A stretch of 32,291 nucleotides of DNA, from positions 1-32,291 of the forward strand of contig JAPKXZ010000042.1 in NCBI GenBank assembly GCA_026394555.1, written 5' to 3'. A program made the position numbers and the translations under genes. This DNA is from Methanothrix sp. (GTDB lineage Archaea; Halobacteriota; Methanosarcinia; Methanotrichales; Methanotrichaceae). The notes under the pieces are model-generated. The model saw nothing but the letters and a program-made list of their open reading frames with translations. It was not told the DNA's origin and ran no database searches. This document shows, in pieces, positions 10,001 through 16,812 of the stretch; position 1 is the stretch's first letter, and every line of letters begins with the position of its first letter.

Positions 10001-10541
10001 GGAAAGCGAGGAAGGCATTGGCACGACCTTCTGGTTCACCGCGGTATTTGAGAAGCAGCCAGCGGGCTGTGGATCTGCAGATGAGATGCTTGCTAAAATC
10101 GAGGGAGGAAGTGCTCTAGACCGTTTCGCGACAAGGTCAGCTATCTCCCAATCGTCCAAACGCAAAATACGCATTCTGGTGGCGGAGGATAATCCCGTAA
10201 ACCAGAAAGTTGCCCAGGCAATGCTCCGAAAGATGGGGCTGCAAGCAGATGTTGTGGCCAATGGTCTGGAGGCCGTCAATGCGCTCCAGACCACTCCCTA
10301 CGACCTGGTGCTGATGGACTGCCAAATGCCTGAGATGGACGGTTACGAGGCCACAAGAAAAATCCGCCGGCAAGGATCGAAGGCACTCAATCCAGGCATT
10401 CCTATCGTTGCCATGACTGCTCTCGTCATGCAAGGTGATCGGGAGAAGTGTATTCAAGCCGGAATGAACGATTTCATTGCCAAGCCGGTTAAGCGAAGAG
10501 AACTGGCGAAAATGCTTGCCCGTTGGCTGGAAATAATGTGA
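7083..10541 (+). CDS. Soluble PAS/GAF hybrid sensor histidine kinase 2
   Basis: Hybrid kinase of 1152 residues, paralogue of the gene 95 bp upstream. ATG 7083 matches the start of the paralogue; GTG 7074 is possible but unlikely. No membrane segment is seen. Four PAS domains lie near residues 30-143, 160-270, 283-398 and 413-533. A GAF-type domain follows (about 553-723) and contains several cysteines (CDVGC, CRYKDQC, YGCYM), perhaps a metal or redox site. HisKA carries His773 in [11 protein letters not shown], the ATPase domain (about 873-990) has DTGIGI and [10 protein letters not shown], and the receiver carries Asp1079 in [11 protein letters not shown]. The first PAS and the whole kinase-receiver core are almost the same as in kinase 1, down to long runs of identical bases, while the middle sensor modules differ completely. 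Its stop overlaps the next gene (ATGTGA). Confidence 0.92.
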   Translation: MGNDIIDRREVLEALREAKQATQDSQAQFELVVSMISDIVWRYDVNAKRKHVGSYISPVADRMLGLPDGTIGDSFEKYFSYVHSDDLPAMQGTLFEMIRTLGKDKTAEYRMRKADGTTLWVLSKFSAYSQPDGKVTAFGTTSDITERKRAEDALRESEETYRAIFDESIAVVYVFDNTKNFVNTNQAGLDLLGYSREELLQMSIPDVDADPVVVLPAHQELLSGGRLINYEHRLRRKDGTIVTVLNNSRPLTDCHGKVVGLLSTLIDITERKRAEDVLWESEERFRTLFESSQDALMILAPPSWKFTSGNKAALEMFGAKDMTEFTLLGPMDVSAKRQPDGQLSADKAREMIETAICEGSHFFEWTHKQLCGEEFPSTVLLTRMELQGETIVQASVRDISAQKKAEKALCASHLIIEGIINAIPVRVFWKDRDLVYLGCNAIFAQDAGYADSKDIIGKDDYQMGWRDQAELYRGDDRQVIESGRSKLLIEEPQTTPEGNTIVLLTSKIPLHSSEGEIIGVLGTYMDITELKQAELSRARSLLRQEQLNLLQQTLLSPGKLEQKLKKITDGVVDIFGADFCRIWITGSGDLCDVGCIHAAATDEPHVCRYKDQCLRLLASSGRYTHTNGEVHRRVPYGCYMIGRIASEQEHRFLTNDAQNDSRIHNRAWAKENDLVSFAGYQLRLPGGDALGVMALFSKQPITGEEDAQLNILSNTVTQIIQTARADEDLLETLNEANRLNKYLNEQTARSNEMIDLARKANAAKSEFLANMSHEIRTPLNGVIGMIGLLLDMNLNAEQREYAKIASISGEILLSLINDILDFSKIEARKLELETLDFDLRSTFDNMTDLLAVGAHEKGLELVSMVEPDVPLRLRGDPGRLLQILVNLGSNAVKFTEKGEIVICASLENEDERNVTIRFSVRDTGIGIPANRQDILFSPFTQMDGSTTRKYGGTGLGLAISRQLAELMGGMIGLESEEGIGTTFWFTAVFEKQPAGCGSADEMLAKIEGGSALDRFATRSAISQSSKRKIRILVAEDNPVNQKVAQAMLRKMGLQADVVANGLEAVNALQTTPYDLVLMDCQMPEMDGYEATRKIRRQGSKALNPGIPIVAMTALVMQGDREKCIQAGMNDFIAKPVKRRELAKMLARWLEIM

Positions 10542-10915
10542 ATGGCTTAAGCGAGATTGCCGAGCCGGAGAAAAAAAGGTTGCTCGATTTAGCATCAGGC
10601 ATGGATAGAATCATACTTCTTCTTCTCTTTGAGACCGGCCTTGATCTTGAATACCTGATTAATCTATGCGTCTCTGATCTGGACACAAAGAGCGGACAGC
10701 TCCGAGTTGCTGCGGACAGAAAGATCCAGCTTTCCAGTACTGCGCTTTCTGAGATTAGGGAGTTTCTGAAAAAGCGTCCCGGACAGGTCTATCTCCTGGA
10801 AGGAAGGTGCGCAAAGCCGGTAACCAGCAAGTGGAAGCGATGCGTGCTGGAAAACCTGCTGCAAAAAGCCGGTAAAGAAAAAATAATAAGTATGGAAAAT
10901 AATAAGAATGAATAG
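10538..10915 (+). CDS. Degenerate tyrosine-recombinase-like protein
   Basis: 125-residue protein starting at GTG 10538, which overlaps the TGA of kinase 2 by 4 bases (GTGA) and suggests translational coupling. Residues about 18-45 ([20 protein letters not shown]) match the start of the catalytic domain of XerC/D-type integrases, usually LLLLxxTGLRxSELLxL. The following [11 protein letters not shown] and [11 protein letters not shown] also fit the fold. The essential first catalytic arginine after TGL is aspartate here, and the protein stops before the HxxR and tyrosine motifs. It therefore cannot be an active recombinase. It may be a relic of an integrase, or a small protein that reuses the fold for DNA or protein binding next to the kinase. 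TTG 10523 is an alternative start. Confidence 0.6.
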   Translation: MNGLSEIAEPEKKRLLDLASGMDRIILLLLFETGLDLEYLINLCVSDLDTKSGQLRVAADRKIQLSSTALSEIREFLKKRPGQVYLLEGRCAKPVTSKWKRCVLENLLQKAGKEKIISMENNKNE

Positions 10916-10930
10916 GCAAAACACCTTCCC

Positions 10931-11377
10931 ATGCAATATTCCGAGGGAAGTATAGGCCGGGTATTCGTCCTGAGGATGGACCATGGCGAAGAATTGATTG
11001 AATCGCTGCAAAAGTTCCTGCAGGAGAAGAAGATTGAGTCTTGCACGGCCCTTTTCATGGGGGCACTACGTGATGGCCGGGCAGTGACCGGTCCCATGCT
11101 GCCGATAGTCCCTCCCACCCCCAATTTTGAAGCCTATGAGAGTGCCTGGGAGGTTTTCGGCATGGCTACAATTTATCCATCAAATGAGGGGCAAAAGTTG
11201 CACATACATTCTGCATTGGGACGAGGCAGGCAGTCCATCTTGGGATGCATTCGAGATAAAGCTGAAGTCTACCTGATTGTGGAAGCGGTATTATTCGAGA
11301 TCTGCGGTCTTGCGGCAGAAAGAGCCTGGGATGAAAAGATGCAGCTTTATCTGCTCACTTTGAAGAACCGGCTTTGA
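10931..11377 (+). CDS. PPC/DUF296-domain protein
   Basis: 148-residue protein matching the PPC (DUF296) family along its whole length. GRVFVLRMDHGEELIESL opens the domain, FMGALRDGRAVTGP and PPTPNFEAYE follow, and LHIHSALGR contains the conserved histidines thought to bind metal in prokaryotic members. The plant relatives are attached to AT-hook DNA-binding proteins; stand-alone prokaryotic members form trimers of unclear function, often proposed to be DNA-binding or regulatory. It starts 15 bp after the integrase-like gene, and may share the transcript with kinase 2. No clear ribosome binding site is seen. Confidence 0.85.
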   Translation: MQYSEGSIGRVFVLRMDHGEELIESLQKFLQEKKIESCTALFMGALRDGRAVTGPMLPIVPPTPNFEAYESAWEVFGMATIYPSNEGQKLHIHSALGRGRQSILGCIRDKAEVYLIVEAVLFEICGLAAERAWDEKMQLYLLTLKNRL

Positions 11378-11734
11378 CCTAGGTTTTATGTGTAAAGATG
11401 AGCAGGCAGGATCGCGAAGGGCAAATATCGCAGACAAGCGTATCCATTAGTGTTTGGACATGCCGGAACAAGGAAAGACTTACCTATTTTTGATATCTGT
11501 TTAGAGTCAATTATTGCCGATAGTTCAACTGAATTAGCGACAACTATTAATAGTACTACTTTTAGGATAAGTTTTAAAAATTTATGGCAAAACGGAAAGC
11601 TCTACTCTGTTGTACCTCTCCTAATTGGCATGAGATATTTGTCATCTAATATTTTAATCTCATATCATTTTTGTCAAATTTAGTACATAAAATGGCCATG
11701 AGAAATTTTTGTAAACAAAAGTGTAGCCCATAGA
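11378..11734. other. AT-rich intergenic stretch without a convincing gene
   Basis: This 357-bp stretch after the PPC gene is AT-rich compared with its neighbours. A 77-codon open frame on the plus strand (11450-11683) has no ribosome binding site, no recognisable motif and a composition like translated non-coding DNA, so I do not call it. T-rich runs near 11640-11710 could terminate the upstream transcript. Confidence 0.5.
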
Positions 11735-11806
11735 TGTCTATCTATACACATGTGTCCACCTAAAGTGTCTATATATACTAGGGAATATTCTTTAGTAGAT
11801 AGGAGA
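11735..11806 (+). promoter_or_regulatory. Promoter of the DUF1699 gene with a repeated TATA-like element
   Basis: TGTCTATCTATACA (11735-11748) and TGTCTATATATACT (11766-11779) are direct repeats spaced 31 bp, about three helical turns. The second is a good archaeal TATA box with the expected distance to a start site near 11800. The ribosome binding site AGGAGA is at 11801-11806, 4 nt from the ATG, so the leader must be very short. The first copy could be a second promoter or a regulator site; it also overlaps the palindrome TAGAT-gtct-ATCTA (11731-11744). Confidence 0.6.
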
Positions 11807-11810
11807 ATAC

Positions 11811-12218
11811 ATGAGACTTAGAGTAGTTAGCTCAAAAAATGAGATTCCAAATCTCAATCCTAATGAGAAGATGGTTCACCTGGCTTTTCGCGCCAGCAAT
11901 GTAGATTTCCTCAGCTTGATGCAAAGATGCCCCAGGCTGCGAATGATTCAGGTACCACCATCCTACCATAAGACCATGTCCAATGCCATCCAGGTATTCC
12001 TGGACATGCAGGGCATTGAGCTATTGGAAGGAGATGTTTGGGGTCACAGAAAGGATCTGGACGAGTACTTCACCGTGGATGACAGTACCTTGGTAGAGAT
12101 CAGCTCCCTGGTGTCCAGCGGCGTTGCCATAGAGGATCTGGCCAGCCAGGTTCAGAAGAGGGCCAGACTCGGTCCGGACCTCATCAAGTACATCGCCAAG
12201 AGCAAGATCACCACTTAA
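11811..12218 (+). CDS. DUF1699-family archaeal protein
   Basis: 135-residue protein. The stretches MRLRVVSSKNEI, EKMVHLAFRASN, and particularly LLEGDVWGHRKDLDEY are the pattern I recognise from DUF1699, a family found mainly in Methanosarcinales. The function is not known. The first ~85 residues would form a small alpha/beta domain; the C-terminal ~50 residues are helical and charged (VSSGVAIEDLASQVQKRAR) and resemble a helix-turn-helix or tetramerisation segment, so a DNA-binding role is possible but unproven. The gene stands alone with its own strong promoter and a good ribosome binding site. Confidence 0.75.
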   Translation: MRLRVVSSKNEIPNLNPNEKMVHLAFRASNVDFLSLMQRCPRLRMIQVPPSYHKTMSNAIQVFLDMQGIELLEGDVWGHRKDLDEYFTVDDSTLVEISSLVSSGVAIEDLASQVQKRARLGPDLIKYIAKSKITT

Positions 12219-12296
12219 CGACGGGCATTCAGAGACGGGCAAGATAATCCGGCTCTGCCTTTTCCCCTTTTTTTCTCCTATATCCTGTCAAGTTAC

Positions 12297-12496
12297 TAAT
12301 TGACTTAATATAGCATAAAACGACCATATTAAGTTAATATGAAAACGGCCTACAAGTTCCGGCTATACTCAAACAGTCAACAAGAAGCACAATTGGCCTT
12401 AACGCGGGAAACCTGTCGGCATCTTTGGAACAAAGCACTTGCTGAGAAACAGTCCATTCCTTACCTTAATGCCCATCCTTTAGGGTGGGGAGGAAG
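12297..12496 (+). mobile_element. Non-autonomous relic of an IS200/IS605-type element
   Basis: The element consists of a left-end hairpin (ACTTAATAT 12303-12311 pairing with ATATTAAGT 12326-12334), a truncated tnpB start, and a right-end hairpin (CCCATCC 12472-12478, loop TTTA, GGGTGGG 12483-12489) followed by GGAGGAAG. The right-end sequence is typical of the terminal hairpin of IS605-family elements, where it also forms the 3' end of the TnpB guide (omega) RNA. Almost all of tnpB and all of tnpA are missing, leaving a PATE/MITE-like unit of about 200 bp. Exact ends are not fixed because these elements have no target duplication. Confidence 0.7.
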
Positions 12497-12506
12497 TTAC
12501 CGATGA
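12339..12506 (+). pseudogene. tnpB: tnpB remnant (N-terminal helix-turn-helix only)
   Basis: ATG 12339 opens a 55-codon frame starting KTAYKFRLYSNSQQEAQLAL and continuing with CRHLWNKALAEK. This is the N-terminal helix-turn-helix segment of TnpB/OrfB of IS605 elements (usual form KxxKFRLYPtxxQ...xxxxWNxAL). After about 40 residues it runs straight into the right-end hairpin and stops at 12504-12506. The RuvC nuclease domain and zinc ribbon, roughly 330 residues, are deleted. The short product, if made, could not be a nuclease. Confidence 0.75.
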
Positions 12507-12997
12507 GCATGCATAGCGGCGGAATTCTCTTATTCAGGATAAAAGACAAAAGGCTCGAGGTGTTGCTTGTCCATCCTGGTGGCCCCTTTTGGTCAGGAAA
12601 GGATGATGGTGCCTGGTCGATACCCAAAGGGGCGTTTGAAGGGCAGGAGAGCCCACTGGAGGCCGCTAAAAGGGAATTCAAAGAGGAGACCGGCTCTGAG
12701 GTTACAGGGCGGTTCACAAATCTTGGCACAATAAGGCAGCCCAGCAAAAAGATTGTGCACGTGTGGGCACATCAATCTGATTTAGATGTGGCTTATGCCA
12801 CCAGCAATAAATTCACCATGGAATGGCCGAGAAAATCAGGAATCATGAGAGAATTTCCAGAGGTCGATAGAGCCGAATGGTTTGATATTGAGAAAGCCAG
12901 GAAAAAGATCCTGAAAGGGCAAGCCGGTTTTATCGATAGACTTCTGGGGGCGGTCAATTATGGGCCAAAAAAAGAAATTATTGCAGGCCCTCCTTGA
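12503..12997 (+). CDS. Nudix hydrolase
   Basis: 164-residue Nudix hydrolase from ATG 12503 (ATG 12509 is also possible). The Nudix box GX5EX7REUXEEXGU is present as GAFEGQE-SPLEAAK-REFKEETGSE; its glutamates bind the Mg ions that cleave a diphosphate linked to a nucleoside or similar group. GAWSIPKG before the box and VDRAEWFDIEKARKKI after it resemble the ADP-ribose pyrophosphatase/diadenosine tetraphosphatase-like branch, but the substrate cannot be told from sequence. The ribosome binding site GGAGG (12489-12493, 9 nt before the ATG) belongs to the right end of the IS605 relic. The 3' end overlaps mfnB on the other strand by 20 bp. Confidence 0.87.
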   Translation: MSMHSGGILLFRIKDKRLEVLLVHPGGPFWSGKDDGAWSIPKGAFEGQESPLEAAKREFKEETGSEVTGRFTNLGTIRQPSKKIVHVWAHQSDLDVAYATSNKFTMEWPRKSGIMREFPEVDRAEWFDIEKARKKILKGQAGFIDRLLGAVNYGPKKEIIAGPP

Positions 12998-13679
12998 CCT
13001 TACCCACCAGCTCCGCCTGGATGGCGCTCCTGCGGTCTCCACCGCAGACGATGCCCCGTACACCGATGATGTCCGGTTGCAGTCGCAAAAGAAGCTCCAG
13101 GTGGGCGAAGCTGATGCTTCCGGCAATTGCCACCTCCAGACCGGCGGCATGACCCAGAGCAATAAAATCCAGCAGATCTTGCTCGCTCATGAAATCAAAG
13201 GTAGGCTTTCCGTCTTTGATAGCCGTGTCCACCATGACCAGGTCTGCGCCGGCTTTGGCAGCAGCCGCGCACAGGAGCCGGGGCGAGATGGATCCGACCC
13301 GGGCGTAGTCGGAGTAGCCTGATGCAACTACCTTCTTCCCGGCATCGAAGTCCTTGACCGCTCGCACAATGCCCACCAGCATCTCTTCCGCTTGAGCCTG
13401 AGTCTTCACGCCCAAAAGGCCCGCCTTTACGTACTCGGCACCGGATACGGCCGCGCCTAAAGCCGCCAGGCTCGCTGTGCCCGGTTTGAATTCCAGGTCG
13501 CCGATGGTGGCGGAAACCGGTACCCGGCCTTTGGCCAGGTCTGCCACCGCCCGGATGGCCCAGGGAAAGTTCGCGCCAAGGGATCCCTCTTTGGGATTTT
13601 TTACGTCAATTATGTCTGCACCGCCGGCCAGAGCCGCTTGTGCTTCATCGATATTCATGGGGCTAACCAACAATCTCAT
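12978..13679 (-). CDS. mfnB: MfnB, (5-formylfuran-3-yl)methyl phosphate synthase
   Basis: First enzyme of the furan moiety of methanofuran: it converts two glyceraldehyde-3-phosphate molecules to 4-(hydroxymethyl)-2-furancarboxaldehyde phosphate. The family (formerly DUF556) is clear from MRLLVSPMNIDEAQAALAGG, DIIDVKNPKEGSLGANFPW, ATIGDLEFKPGT and VMVDTAIKDGK. The lysines in DVKNPKEG and DTAIKDG are in the conserved TIM-barrel active-site strands. The start is set at ATG 13679 (MRLLVSP), giving 233 residues, the usual length; ATG 13685 is nearly as good. The open frame extends 25 codons further but has no family similarity. The gene is divergent from a HisA-like gene with only 27 bp between starts. 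Confidence 0.93.
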   Translation of the reverse strand: MRLLVSPMNIDEAQAALAGGADIIDVKNPKEGSLGANFPWAIRAVADLAKGRVPVSATIGDLEFKPGTASLAALGAAVSGAEYVKAGLLGVKTQAQAEEMLVGIVRAVKDFDAGKKVVASGYSDYARVGSISPRLLCAAAAKAGADLVMVDTAIKDGKPTFDFMSEQDLLDFIALGHAAGLEVAIAGSISFAHLELLLRLQPDIIGVRGIVCGGDRRSAIQAELVGKVKEGLQ

Positions 13680-13706
13680 ATTCATCCAATCCCGAAAGGA
13701 GCAGTC

Positions 13707-14396
13707 GTGCGATGCATCTATGTCCTCGATATACTTAATGGTGCTGTTGTCCATGCCGTGCGCGGAGAAAGAAGCAGTTATGAGCCTATAGCCGGCTTTT
13801 CTAGAATCGTTTCCACATCAGAGCCGCTGGGCATTCTGCAAGAGCTTCGCCCCAGGGAGGTTTACGTCGCCGACCTTAACCTGCTCACAGGCCGGGGCGA
13901 TAATCTGGCGGTCATAAAAAAGATATCAGCCGTGACCAGGACCATGGCCGATACGGGGATTTCGAAGTACGGCGATCTTGATCGGTTGCCGGCATCCGTC
14001 TCTTTGGTATTGGGCACGGAGACAGCCTCGCTGCAGCTCATTGAAGAGGCGGCAAGAGAAAAGAGAGTAGTAGTAAGCATCGATATGATGAAGAGGAAGG
14101 TGCTTGCCCGCGATCCCGAACTGGCCGGACAGACGCCCTTGCAGCTCTTGCAGAGGTTAAACGGTCTGAAACTGGAGGGCGTTATCCTTCTGGAGCTGGA
14201 TCGGGTGGGCACTTCTGCAGGACTAGACGGACCGTTTCTGGAGGAGGCAGCGGCAATCGCTAAGCATCCCCTCATATTGGGAGGCGGCGTGAAGGGTGAA
14301 GAAGACCTTAAGACTTTGCAGGAGAATGGCTTTTCCGGAGCGCTGCTGGCCACGGCACTGCATAATGGCAGAATACCTGTAGAGCGAGTGCAGTGA
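13707..14396 (+). CDS. HisA-like TIM-barrel protein
   Basis: 229-residue protein from GTG 13707, preceded by AGGAG (13697-13701) with 5-nt spacing; this start gives the family's usual N-terminus MRCIYVLDILNG. It resembles HisA/HisF isomerases: an Asp at the end of strand 1 (LDILNGAVVHAVRG), a second Asp in VVSIDMMKRKVL, and the phosphate-binding glycines in LILGGGVKGEEDL. HisA proper has a different first loop (AIDLxxGxxVRLxxG), so this is probably the methanogen HisA-like paralogue rather than the histidine enzyme. Its place beside mfnB hints at cofactor rather than histidine synthesis, but that is inference. Confidence 0.78.
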   Translation: MRCIYVLDILNGAVVHAVRGERSSYEPIAGFSRIVSTSEPLGILQELRPREVYVADLNLLTGRGDNLAVIKKISAVTRTMADTGISKYGDLDRLPASVSLVLGTETASLQLIEEAAREKRVVVSIDMMKRKVLARDPELAGQTPLQLLQRLNGLKLEGVILLELDRVGTSAGLDGPFLEEAAAIAKHPLILGGGVKGEEDLKTLQENGFSGALLATALHNGRIPVERVQ

Positions 14397-14519
14397 TCTG
14401 AACTATGCCCATCGGCTCGATCCCGTGCTGCGCGTGGTCAGCCGGCTGCTCGACCGGAAAAAAGGCTGGAGGAGCGGCTGCGCTTGGGACCACTTCATAC
14501 GGTAGCAGAAAGCGAGGGT
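14397..14519. other. Convergent intergenic gap
   Basis: This 123-bp GC-rich gap separates two convergent genes. One plus-strand frame reads protein-like (RLEERLRLGPLHTVAESEGL) but has no start and is too short to assign. No hairpin terminator is obvious. It may be a relic. Confidence 0.3.
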
Positions 14520-15179
14520 CTAGATATGGCTGCCGTCACAAAACGGCTTATTCCCTGATCTTCCGCACCTGCAGAGGGTGACGCGGTTTCGGATCTCGTA
14601 CAGTTTGCCGTTCGCTGATTCGATGGGTATGCCTCCCCGTACCCAGAGCGGCCCGTGCTCACCCCTTGGCGGGTATTCGATAACGACAATGGACTTATCC
14701 AATTCGGGCTCTATCACCTTCCCGCTTTCATTGTCCTTGATCACCAGCCGACCTGAGGGGCAGTTGCATGCTTCTTCTATGGCAATCTCCCTGGCTTCCT
14801 GATTTTCTGGATGCTTTACCAGATTCCAGATCCCACCAGCTCGCATGCAGAACCTGGCATGGACGCAAAGATGCTCATTATCGGCCAATGTCAGCTCAGG
14901 ACCACGGATCAATTTTGCCGTTTCGTCAAAGGGCTCATGGTCTCCGGCCTCGGTTCCTTCAAAGGAGATCTTTGCATGAGTCCCATCGCAGAAGGGTTTA
15001 TTCTTCGAGTGACCGCACCGACAGAGTGCATATTTTTCCTGCAAGGGGTATCTCTTAACATCTCGCCAGGTACGGCAGTAGCCCTCATCATCATTGCAAA
15101 TCTCCGAAGTAATAAGGGGGACAATGCCAGTCACGATATATGGACCATTCTTGCTCACAGTGATCTTCATTTCTGTCAT
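14520..15179 (-). CDS. Iron-sulfur protein with two CDGSH domains and a central Fer4_19-like domain
   Basis: 219-residue soluble iron-sulfur protein. CDGSH motif 1 has C53, C55, C64 and H68 (CRCGHSKNKPFCDGTH). Motif 2 at the very C-terminus has C203, C205, C214 and H218. Each should bind a [2Fe-2S] cluster with three Cys and one His. Between them C105 and C111 (CVHARFC) and C138 and C140 (CNCPSG) fit the divergent 4Fe-4S mono-cluster (Fer4_19) family often fused to CDGSH domains. The protein could carry three clusters and act in electron transfer or iron-sulfur homeostasis. ATG 15179 has AGGA 10 nt upstream; ATG 15170 is an alternative. It is the last gene of the kor-rubredoxin-ferritin operon. 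Confidence 0.88.
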   Translation of the reverse strand: MTEMKITVSKNGPYIVTGIVPLITSEICNDDEGYCRTWRDVKRYPLQEKYALCRCGHSKNKPFCDGTHAKISFEGTEAGDHEPFDETAKLIRGPELTLADNEHLCVHARFCMRAGGIWNLVKHPENQEAREIAIEEACNCPSGRLVIKDNESGKVIEPELDKSIVVIEYPPRGEHGPLWVRGGIPIESANGKLYEIRNRVTLCRCGRSGNKPFCDGSHI

Positions 15180-15237
15180 AATCTTTATTTCCTGTAAATT
15201 TCTAATCTGTTTGTGGGTAGTTGACTAATGAACCAAC

Positions 15238-15759
15238 TTAGGGAAATATCTCAAATCCCCTAGGAAACTTGAAGCTTCTCTGTCCCAGTACACTATCCGC
15301 CGCCTCTAAATTACCCTTGTCGTTTCCGGCTGCTTTGACTTTGTTCAATACATTGTTCGAGGACTCCTCCTCTTCCACCTGCTCCTTGATGTACCACTGC
15401 AGGAACTCTTTCGTCGCCTCGTCCCGCTCCTCTTTTGCCACCTTGACCAGGTTTTGAATGAGCCCGGTCACCACACGCTCGTGATCCCAAACATGTTGGA
15501 AAGCCTGCAGAGGTGAAGCCCAGGTGAACTGGGGTGCCTCCACAGCCAGCATCTTTGCTCTGCCGCCTCTTCCGGCCACGTAGTCGAGCATCTTCATGGT
15601 GTGAACCAGCTCTTCCCCGGCCTGCAGTCTCATCCAATGGGCAAAGCCCTTCATATTTATGGACTCGAAATGATAGGACATGGAGAGATAGAGATAGGAG
15701 GAGTACAATTCCCTATTCGCCTGAACATTCAATGCTTCATTCATCTTTTCGCTGAGCAT
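15238..15759 (-). CDS. ftnA: Ferritin, FtnA-type iron-storage protein
   Basis: 173-residue non-haem ferritin that oxidises Fe(II) and stores it in a 24-mer shell in the cytoplasm. The ferroxidase residues are all present at the positions used in bacterial FtnA: E17, Y24, E50, H53, E94, Q127 and E130. The length is typical and no haem-ligand methionine of bacterioferritin is evident. It lies 21 bp after the rubredoxin gene and 58 bp before the CDGSH gene, all on the same strand, so it is probably co-transcribed with them and the upstream ferredoxin oxidoreductase. This suggests a role in iron handling or oxygen protection linked to the redox module. Confidence 0.93.
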   Translation of the reverse strand: MLSEKMNEALNVQANRELYSSYLYLSMSYHFESINMKGFAHWMRLQAGEELVHTMKMLDYVAGRGGRAKMLAVEAPQFTWASPLQAFQHVWDHERVVTGLIQNLVKVAKEERDEATKEFLQWYIKEQVEEEESSNNVLNKVKAAGNDKGNLEAADSVLGQRSFKFPRGFEIFP

Positions 15760-15780
15760 GGCAATACACCCAAGTCCATT

Positions 15781-15942
15781 CTAATTCGCCTTCTCAAATT
15801 GCTCTTTGCCTACACCGCATTCCGGACAGACCCAATCATCGGGAAGGTCCTCGAATGCCGTTCCTGGAGCGATGCCAACGGTGGAATCTCCTTTTTTTGG
15901 ATCGTAGATGTATCCACATACCGTACAAACATACTTATCCAT
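15781..15942 (-). CDS. Rubredoxin
   Basis: 53-residue electron carrier with one iron bound by four cysteines: C6 and C9 in [13 protein letters not shown]39 and C42 in [10 protein letters not shown]. The aromatic core residues and the loop [15 protein letters not shown] are standard. ATG 15942 is preceded on the minus strand by the ribosome binding site GGTGAG. It sits 15 bp after korB and 21 bp before ferritin. In anaerobes rubredoxin feeds electrons to oxygen- or peroxide-reducing proteins; as a partner here it could take electrons from the ferredoxin pool and serve ferritin or peroxide detoxification (inference). Confidence 0.95.
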   Translation of the reverse strand: MDKYVCTVCGYIYDPKKGDSTVGIAPGTAFEDLPDDWVCPECGVGKEQFEKAN

Positions 15943-15957
15943 TTTTTTACTCACCTT

Positions 15958-16812
15958 CTAGATGAAATTTTCCAGCAACGTCTTTATTTTGCTGTCTATT
16001 TCCGATAAATTCGGCCTATATTCTGGAAATGACTGATCAAAGCGTTCTGCATCAATTTCATAGAACTTGCCCAGGGGAATAGGAACCTCGGAGCGGTCGT
16101 AGTTCCAGGAGCGAATGATCTTTTGCGCCTCCTCGAAGCTTGAGTCATCGTTCCCCTGCACGGTATAGGTCCACTTATTGTAGTTCTCGTACTGATTGTT
16201 GTAAGAGACGCAGACCTGGAGCACATCCACAAATGAGAAGCCCTTGTGCAATATCGCTTCCTTAAAGAGCTTCTGGAGCTGCTCAATGCCGTGCGTGTAG
16301 CCCCGGGCAATGTAAGACGCTCCCGAAACCAGCATCAACTCGAGCGGGTTCATGGGATGTTCCCTTGTGCCCGTGGGCGTGGACTTGCCCTTGAAGCCCT
16401 GAGGTGATGTGGGCGTATACTGCCCGGTGGTCAGGCCGTAGACGCGGTTGTCGTGCAGGATCATTGTAAGATCGATGTTCCTCTTGGCGGCGAATATGAG
16501 ATGATCAAGTCCCTCGGCCAGGCTGTCTCCATCTCCGGAAAAGCAGATCACCTTTAAATGTGGATTGGCGATCTTTATGGCCGAGGCCGCAGGCAGCGTT
16601 CGGCCGTGAATGGAATAGAAGCTGTTCACATTCATGTAGTCCACGATCTTGGCGTGGCAACCGATGCCGGAGACCAGGACGACGTTTTCTACAGGAAAGC
16701 CTTCGCTGTCCAGCTCTGCCAGAACCATTCTCATGGCACTCAAGATGGAGAAGTTGCCGCAGCCAGGACACCAGGAGTTCTTAGCAGTGGTCGCGAGATC
16801 TTTGGGATTCAT
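15958..16812 (-). CDS. korB: 2-oxoacid:ferredoxin oxidoreductase, beta subunit (KorB-like)
   Basis: Thiamine-diphosphate-binding subunit, 284 residues. It has CPGCGN (C15, C18), GIGCHAKIVDYM, and the ThDP/Mg motif starting GDGD at 93-96 and closing with N122 (HDNRVYGLT). Together with the alpha subunit it oxidises a 2-oxoacid plus CoA to acyl-CoA and reduces ferredoxin, or runs in reverse for CO2 fixation. The start ATG overlaps the stop of korA by 4 bases (ATGA). No extra 4Fe-4S ferredoxin subunit is encoded nearby, so it is the two-subunit KorAB type rather than the four-subunit type usual in methanogens. The substrate (2-oxoglutarate, pyruvate or branched-chain oxoacid) cannot be fixed from sequence. 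Confidence 0.9.
   Translation of the reverse strand: MNPKDLATTAKNSWCPGCGNFSILSAMRMVLAELDSEGFPVENVVLVSGIGCHAKIVDYMNVNSFYSIHGRTLPAASAIKIANPHLKVICFSGDGDSLAEGLDHLIFAAKRNIDLTMILHDNRVYGLTTGQYTPTSPQGFKGKSTPTGTREHPMNPLELMLVSGASYIARGYTHGIEQLQKLFKEAILHKGFSFVDVLQVCVSYNNQYENYNKWTYTVQGNDDSSFEEAQKIIRSWNYDRSEVPIPLGKFYEIDAERFDQSFPEYRPNLSEIDSKIKTLLENFI

Noticed and set aside
11450-11683. 77-codon plus-strand ORF after the PPC gene
   Set aside because: AT-rich, without ribosome binding site, motif or codon pattern like the neighbours.
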